From: Comamonas sp009360615
GTDB lineage: Bacteria > Pseudomonadota > Gammaproteobacteria > Burkholderiales > Burkholderiaceae_C
Assembly (NCBI RefSeq): GCF_035784015.1
Contig: NZ_JALKOW010000002.1
Direction: 5' to 3' (one strand)
Length of the DNA: 64,000 nt
How positions within the stretch are numbered: position 1 is the first letter of the stretch; the number at the start of each line of letters is the position of its first letter. The notes beneath the pieces were generated by a model that made no database searches, was not told the origin of the DNA, and saw only the letters and a program-made list of their open reading frames with translations. Position numbers and translations under genes: made by a program. Positions 59,869-64,000 of the stretch are shown piece by piece.

Positions 59869-61608
59869 TCAGGGATCCAGGTTGTAGCTCAGCACAAGGC
59901 TGTAGCGCAGTTCCCGATCGGGATTGTTGACGGAGCGGTCGCCCAGCGGCTTGCTCATGGCAAGGTCGAGTGCGTAATGGCGGCTGTCGGACAGGCGCAG
60001 CCCCAGGCTGGCCGAGCGCAGCGTATTGCCTTTGACACCGCTGGTCTGCTGATGCGTGCGCGCCCATTCGTAGAGCAGATAGGGCTCGGCCGACTTGATC
60101 CAGGCCTGGTTGATGAGGAACTGGTAGTTGAGCTCGGCACTGGCACCCATACCGGAATCGCCTGAAAACTCGCCGGCCTGATAGCCGCGTCCGAAGCGGG
60201 TGGAGCCAAAGGAGATTTTCTCCGGTACGGGAAGAATGTCGGCGCTGTATTGCCCGCCCACGGCAAAAGCGGCTCCCACCTTGTTGGCGAAGCGATGGCG
60301 TTGTGCGTAGTCGGCGGCGATACGCGTGAAGTCCAGCTTGGCCGGGTTTTCATATTTTTGCAGAGTGCCCTGCCGAAAGTAGAGGTCCAGATTCTTGTAG
60401 GCTCCCAGGCTGTCCAGGCCATGGGCGAGCAGAACCGATGCCGAGCGGGTGGTGGTCTTGCCGTAGGACGCCCAGGCCATTTGCGCATAGAGCGTGCGAA
60501 CCTTTTCCTCACGCAGCAGGGAGGCCTGGCTATCGGCCAGTTCACGGCTGTAATTGATGGCATACAGACCTGCCGTGGTGCTGAGCTGGGTGGTATTGCT
60601 CAAGATCCAGGGGTGGCTGATATTGAAGTCCAGCTTGCGCTGCTGTGTCAGGTCATCAATGCCGGGAACGCGCGTTGCCGGAGGGTTGAAGCTGCGGTAG
60701 TCGGAATAGCTGACGCGTGCCTGCGTGCCCTCGGGTGTCAGCTGCTGCGTGAACCCTATGCTGCCGAACCTCTCCTTGTCGGGGTTTTGCAGCATGGCCG
60801 AGGCCTGAAGCTGGCTGCCTGCCCACAAGGGGTCGTTCAGGGTCAGGGAGGCAATGATGCGCGGCGTGGGCCTGCGCGCCTCACCCCCCACGGTGACGGC
60901 AACGGGCTTGTGCTTGGACTTGATGACCAGGGGCACGGCACCGTCCGTGGTGGTCGGTAGATTGGCCGAGGCCGTGATCTGCACTCCGGGCAGGCGCGCC
61001 ATCAGCTGGGTCTGGTGCTGAAAGGTCTTGGTGGTCAAGGGCCTTTCACGGAGCAGCGGCTGGGCCATCTCGCGTATCTGATCCTCGGAGCGTCCGAAAT
61101 TTCCTTCTAGATTCAGGCTCTGCACATAGCCCTCGACCACGATGACCTGCACCGCGCCATTGGCGAAGTCCTGCGGAGGCAGGTAGGCAAAAGACAGTGC
61201 GTAGCCATGGCGCTGGTACAGCTCGCCGACCTTCTGGGTCGCCGCGTTGAGTTCGCCAACCGTATGCGTTCCGTTGATGAAAGGGGTGAAAAGCGCGCTG
61301 ACTTCTTCGAAAGGAATCGCCGTGCTTCCCTGGACGTTGACGCCGCGCACCGCGACCCGGAGGTTGATGAGATCCTCAAGGCTTGGTTGAGGCTTGTCGA
61401 TCTCAACCGGCACCTGCCTGGGCTGCTGGAGATTTCTTGCCGATTCGGGTGTCGGGGGCAGGCTGTTGAGCGGATTGCCCGCCTGCTGCGACCAGGCCAG
61501 AGGTGTGCAGGCCAGCAATGCCATCACCTGAATTGCGGAGCCGATGCGGCCCTGTGTTCTTGCTTCTGACTGCAAAAGTCCCTCCTGTTCTGTTCTTGTG
61601 GCTTTCAT
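59869..61608 (-). CDS. ShlB/FhaC-family outer-membrane secretion protein (TpsB)
   Basis: Two-partner-secretion type translocator of 579 residues. A signal peptide ends near PLAWSQQ. A proline-rich linker follows, then a POTRA domain (VRGVNVQGSTAIPFEEVSAL to VIVVEGYVQSLNLEG) and a 16-strand barrel. The barrel has the loop-6 tip motif RFGRGYQAGEFSGDSG, the RGY of the Omp85/TpsB family. It is the partner of the upstream Gly-rich lipoprotein gene rather than of a recognisable haemagglutinin-like TpsA. A terminator between the two genes suggests lower or separate expression. Other Omp85 roles cannot be excluded. Confidence 0.93.
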   Translation of the reverse strand: MKATRTEQEGLLQSEARTQGRIGSAIQVMALLACTPLAWSQQAGNPLNSLPPTPESARNLQQPRQVPVEIDKPQPSLEDLINLRVAVRGVNVQGSTAIPFEEVSALFTPFINGTHTVGELNAATQKVGELYQRHGYALSFAYLPPQDFANGAVQVIVVEGYVQSLNLEGNFGRSEDQIREMAQPLLRERPLTTKTFQHQTQLMARLPGVQITASANLPTTTDGAVPLVIKSKHKPVAVTVGGEARRPTPRIIASLTLNDPLWAGSQLQASAMLQNPDKERFGSIGFTQQLTPEGTQARVSYSDYRSFNPPATRVPGIDDLTQQRKLDFNISHPWILSNTTQLSTTAGLYAINYSRELADSQASLLREEKVRTLYAQMAWASYGKTTTRSASVLLAHGLDSLGAYKNLDLYFRQGTLQKYENPAKLDFTRIAADYAQRHRFANKVGAAFAVGGQYSADILPVPEKISFGSTRFGRGYQAGEFSGDSGMGASAELNYQFLINQAWIKSAEPYLLYEWARTHQQTSGVKGNTLRSASLGLRLSDSRHYALDLAMSKPLGDRSVNNPDRELRYSLVLSYNLDP

Positions 61609-61647
61609 TGTTCCCTACATCCCCAGAACTGGGTATGGGAATGTCGT

Positions 61648-61671
61648 AAAAAAGCCCGCCTGAAGGCGGGC
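61648..61671 (-). terminator. Terminator between the Gly-rich lipoprotein and TpsB genes
   Basis: On the minus strand a perfect 7-bp stem GCCCGCC / GGCGGGC with a 4-base loop is followed by TTTTTT. It would end most transcripts after the Gly-rich gene while letting some reach tpsB. Confidence 0.9.
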
Positions 61672-61707
61672 CAGGCTCAAGCGGTGCGCTGACCACCGCT
61701 GTCTCCC

Positions 61708-63246
61708 TTATTTGCTGGTGGCTACCGCTCCACCGCCCAGGCCAAGCGCCAGATTGCCGCCCAGCAGACCGCCGAGCAGGCCGCCCGAGGCGCTTGCACC
61801 ACCCGCAGCGCCTGCGCCAGCCGTGACATTGGTCGCGCCGCCCAGCACGCCGCCCACCAGTCCGGTGACCGTGCCCACGGTGTTGCCGACCAGACCGGTC
61901 ACGGCAGATCCTGCATTGCCGCTGCCTCCTGCGGGAGCGCCGGTCGATCCGGTCACGCCTCCGACGAGCCCGGTGACGCCGCCGAGCACGCCTCCCACCA
62001 GATTGCCTGCGCCTGCAGCCGGGTTGCCGGCACTGCCGCCGCCGCTCACGCCACCGGTCACGCCGCCTACGAGGCCCGTGACCGAGCCCAGCACGCCGCC
62101 GACGATGTTGCCGGAGCCGCCGGCAGAGCCGCCCGTGCCGCCCGTGACATTGCCGAGCACGCCACCGAGCAGGCCGCCGCTAGGCGTGCCGGGACCTGTC
62201 ACCACGCCACCCAGACCGGCCACGGTCTGACCGACGCCCGAGACCACACCGCCCAGCGGAGCCACAACCGGAACTCCGGTGCTGGTGACGGAAGCCCCCA
62301 CATGATTGACGACTCCGCCCACGGTGCCCAGCAGGTTGTTCACCGGCTGTCCCAGGCCTGTGGTCTGCACCAGATTCTGGGTGCTGCCCAGAACAGTGCT
62401 CAGTACCGGCGTGGCAACCTGGCTGACCTGGGTGGTCAGACCCGAGACCAGCGGATTGCCGGTGAGCTTGGCAACCGTTCCTTCGACACCGGAAACCGTG
62501 GTGCCGAGGATTTGCACCGTACCGCCTGCCAGACCCGCCACATCACCGACCACGCCAAGCTGAGGCGTATCCAGGGCACTGACCGTCTTGCCTGCCGAAG
62601 TGACCGCAGCCCCCAGATAGCCGACGGCGGGAGCCACGCCTTGCAAGGTGGTGCCTATGGGGTCGGCCGTCTTGCCGATTTGGCCCAGGCCCGCACTGAC
62701 GCCACTACCGACGCTGTTGACGGCATTGTTCACGTTGCCAAGAATGCCGCCGGCAGGCTGGGCCACACCGCTCAGAGGCGTGCCGCTGGTGGCCGTGCCC
62801 AGAGTGGAGGTCACGATATTGTTGACATCGCTGATGACGCCGGTGGTGCCGGTCAGCGTTCCCGTGACATCGGCCACGGTTTCGCGCACGGGAGTCAGCG
62901 GGGTGCTTGCAACCGGCGGATTCCCCGTGCCGCCATCGCCGCCACCGGTGTTGCCGCCACCGGTACCGCCGCCCGTGCCGCCGCCCGTGCCGCCACCGGT
63001 ACCGCCGCCCGTGCCGCCGCCAGTGCCACCAGTGCCACCACCGGTACCACCGCCTGTACCTCCACCGGCAACCACGTCTCCGCCGCCGGTGCCCCCAGGG
63101 CCGAGGTCGCTGCGCAAGGAGCCGCTTGAGCCGCAGGCTGCCAGGCTGGCTACCAGAGCCACGGCACATACGCTGCGCAAGCTTAACGGAGCCCTGGCGT
63201 CAATCGCGGCAGCTAAGGCCTTGCTGGTCATAGTGGTAGTACGCAT
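61708..63246 (-). CDS. Gly-rich collagen-like predicted lipoprotein
   Basis: 512-residue exported protein. A signal-like start with a hydrophobic stretch ends in the lipobox SLAACGSSG (Cys about residue 38). A GGGT/GGT repeat block spans about residues 57-108. A long Gly/Val/Thr/Leu-rich body follows with recurring units such as VGGVLGGVTGLVGGVTG and no Cys or aromatic-rich segment. I see no TPS haemagglutinin-like secretion domain. It resembles proteins annotated as collagen-like triple-helix repeat proteins in Burkholderiales. It lies just upstream of a TpsB gene, so it may be exported to the surface by it; this is inferred. Confidence 0.85.
   Translation of the reverse strand: MRTTTMTSKALAAAIDARAPLSLRSVCAVALVASLAACGSSGSLRSDLGPGGTGGGDVVAGGGTGGGTGGGTGGTGGGTGGGTGGGTGGGTGGGTGGGNTGGGDGGTGNPPVASTPLTPVRETVADVTGTLTGTTGVISDVNNIVTSTLGTATSGTPLSGVAQPAGGILGNVNNAVNSVGSGVSAGLGQIGKTADPIGTTLQGVAPAVGYLGAAVTSAGKTVSALDTPQLGVVGDVAGLAGGTVQILGTTVSGVEGTVAKLTGNPLVSGLTTQVSQVATPVLSTVLGSTQNLVQTTGLGQPVNNLLGTVGGVVNHVGASVTSTGVPVVAPLGGVVSGVGQTVAGLGGVVTGPGTPSGGLLGGVLGNVTGGTGGSAGGSGNIVGGVLGSVTGLVGGVTGGVSGGGSAGNPAAGAGNLVGGVLGGVTGLVGGVTGSTGAPAGGSGNAGSAVTGLVGNTVGTVTGLVGGVLGGATNVTAGAGAAGGASASGGLLGGLLGGNLALGLGGGAVATSK
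62930..63075 (-). repeat. 12-bp tandem repeat block (GGT-rich) in the Gly-rich gene
   Basis: About a dozen near-identical units alternating CCGCCACCGGTA and CCGCCGCCCGTG (plus strand) encode GGGT repeats. Changes by whole units keep the frame, so this looks like a length-variable coding tandem repeat. Confidence 0.85.
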
Positions 63247-63546
63247 AAATCCTCCATCCCAAAAACAAGTGAAAAAATCCGTTAAATCCGCGGTCCGTGA
63301 ATCGGTAGGCGTATGTTCTTGTCATAGCGGTGGCCCTGTCCAATTCAAAGTTTGAGACACGAAGTTATGCGCAATTAACAATTGCTATCAACTTCAATGG
63401 TTTGGTAGGAGTTTGATTACTCGCCGCATGGAATAGCGCCTACATAAAAGCCACTTCCTCTCTCTGGAGGCGTTTCGCGCGCCACAATGGATGCCTGCCG
63501 CTCAGGCAGGGACGAGATTTTTGTAGCGCTTTAACCCCCAAACCGT
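63247..63546. other. Divergent promoter region
   Basis: About 300 bp, clearly AT-richer than its surroundings, between the Gly-rich lipoprotein gene and an aminotransferase gene. It likely holds both promoters. No operator-like dyad stood out. Confidence 0.5.
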
Positions 63547-64000
63547 ATGCAATTTGCCAAACGACTCGATAACGTAGAAACCTCTGCGATCCGCGAACTC
63601 TTCAAGCTGCTGGGCAAGCCCGGGATCATCAGCTTTGCGGGCGGCTTTCCGGACAGCGCCATGTTTGACGTAGCCGGCATCAGCGCAGCCTCGGCAGCGG
63701 CGCTGCAGCAGGAGGCGGGCGCTGCATTGCAGTACGGTGCGACCGAGGGCTACCAGCCGCTGCGTGAGCAACTGGCTTCCTTCATGGCCGGCAAGGGCGT
63801 GCCCGATGTGGCGCCCGATCAGCTCGTCGTCACCACCGGCAGCCAGCAGGCACTGGACCTGCTGGGCAAGACCATGCTGGATCCAGGTGACAAGGTCATC
63901 GTCGAGGGACCGACATTTCTGGCCACGATCCAGTGCTTCCGTCTCTACGGCGCGCAGGTGATCTCCGCGCCCGTGGACGCGCACGGGGTGAAGACCGACG
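63547..64000 (+). CDS. Fold-type I PLP-dependent aminotransferase (3' end outside window)
   Basis: The first 151 codons of a class I/II aminotransferase are visible; the frame is open at the window end. It begins MQFAKRLDNVETSAIREL, followed by ISFAGGFPDSAMFD near residue 26, LQYGATEGYQPLREQL near residue 64 and the PLP-phosphate-binding TTGSQQALDLLGK near residue 98. This pattern is like 2-aminoadipate or aromatic/branched-chain aminotransferases of the LysN/MocR-related group. Substrate is not decided. Confidence 0.93.
   Translation, partial: MQFAKRLDNVETSAIRELFKLLGKPGIISFAGGFPDSAMFDVAGISAASAAALQQEAGAALQYGATEGYQPLREQLASFMAGKGVPDVAPDQLVVTTGSQQALDLLGKTMLDPGDKVIVEGPTFLATIQCFRLYGAQVISAPVDAHGVKTD

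Noticed and set aside
62930..63075. CRISPR-like regular repeats
   Set aside because: Units are contiguous without spacers and encode a GGGT block in a coding frame.

Overview
The window looks like chromosomal DNA of a Comamonas-type member of the Comamonadaceae (Betaproteobacteria). The reasons are the high GC content, two Bug/TTT-type solute receptors, a small Trp-rich protein typical of this family, an ANR/FNR-controlled cbb3 oxidase block, a zapA-6S RNA locus, and short AT-rich repeats with an AGCTAT / CAAGCG core. The genus call is inference from gene content and sequence style; no database search was possible. I saw no tRNA, rRNA, insertion sequence, phage gene or CRISPR array.

Layout. 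1-1810: 3' part of typA with its terminator. 1877-4983: a LysR regulator divergent from a lipoprotein alkylsulfatase, with nested dyads between them. 5010-9833: a small cytochrome c, a Trp-rich membrane protein, ilvD, a TTT receptor and lgt. 9948-14175: a malonate-use cluster of malonyl-CoA decarboxylase, TTT receptor and malonyl-CoA ligase. 14489-26739: a microaerobic respiration block of uspA, ccoI, ccoS, ccoN, ccoO, ccoQ, ccoP, ccoG, ccoH, a small membrane protein, fnr, hemN and a TauE/SafE-like protein, with three FNR-type boxes. 26851-33411: a cyclic-di-GMP group (HD-GYP, PAS-GGDEF-EAL, a LuxR-type regulator, a membrane GGDEF protein).

33412-35260 is a low-density stretch holding a decayed EamA/DMT transporter pseudogene and one well-supported 49-residue gene. 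35261-42554 holds a small lipoprotein, a thioesterase-thiolase-SDR operon divergent from a GlxA/AraC-type regulator, an AEC transporter, two tiny genes, and a quinone-reductase-like gene with a MerR regulator. 42771-43790 carries 6S RNA, zapA and a ZapB-like coiled-coil gene.

44034-59070 is a cobalamin region. A B12 riboswitch precedes btuB, cbiA/cobB, cobU, btuF, btuC, btuD, cobO, bluB, cbiB, cobC, a HipA-like kinase, a DUF3037 protein and cobQ, many of them overlapping at ATGA. A His-rich exported protein and cobT follow. Together these take up corrinoid, amidate and adenosylate it, add the aminopropanol arm and supply dimethylbenzimidazole. Corrin-ring synthesis genes and cobS are not in the window. 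59126-63246 holds nth and a two-partner-secretion-like pair (TpsB porin plus a Gly-rich lipoprotein). The window ends inside an aminotransferase gene.

The best candidates for undescribed biology are the TpsB/Gly-rich lipoprotein pair, the HipA-like/DUF3037 pair embedded in the cobalamin operon, the His-rich exported protein beside it, and the AT-rich repeats that lie inside or at the edges of coding genes.
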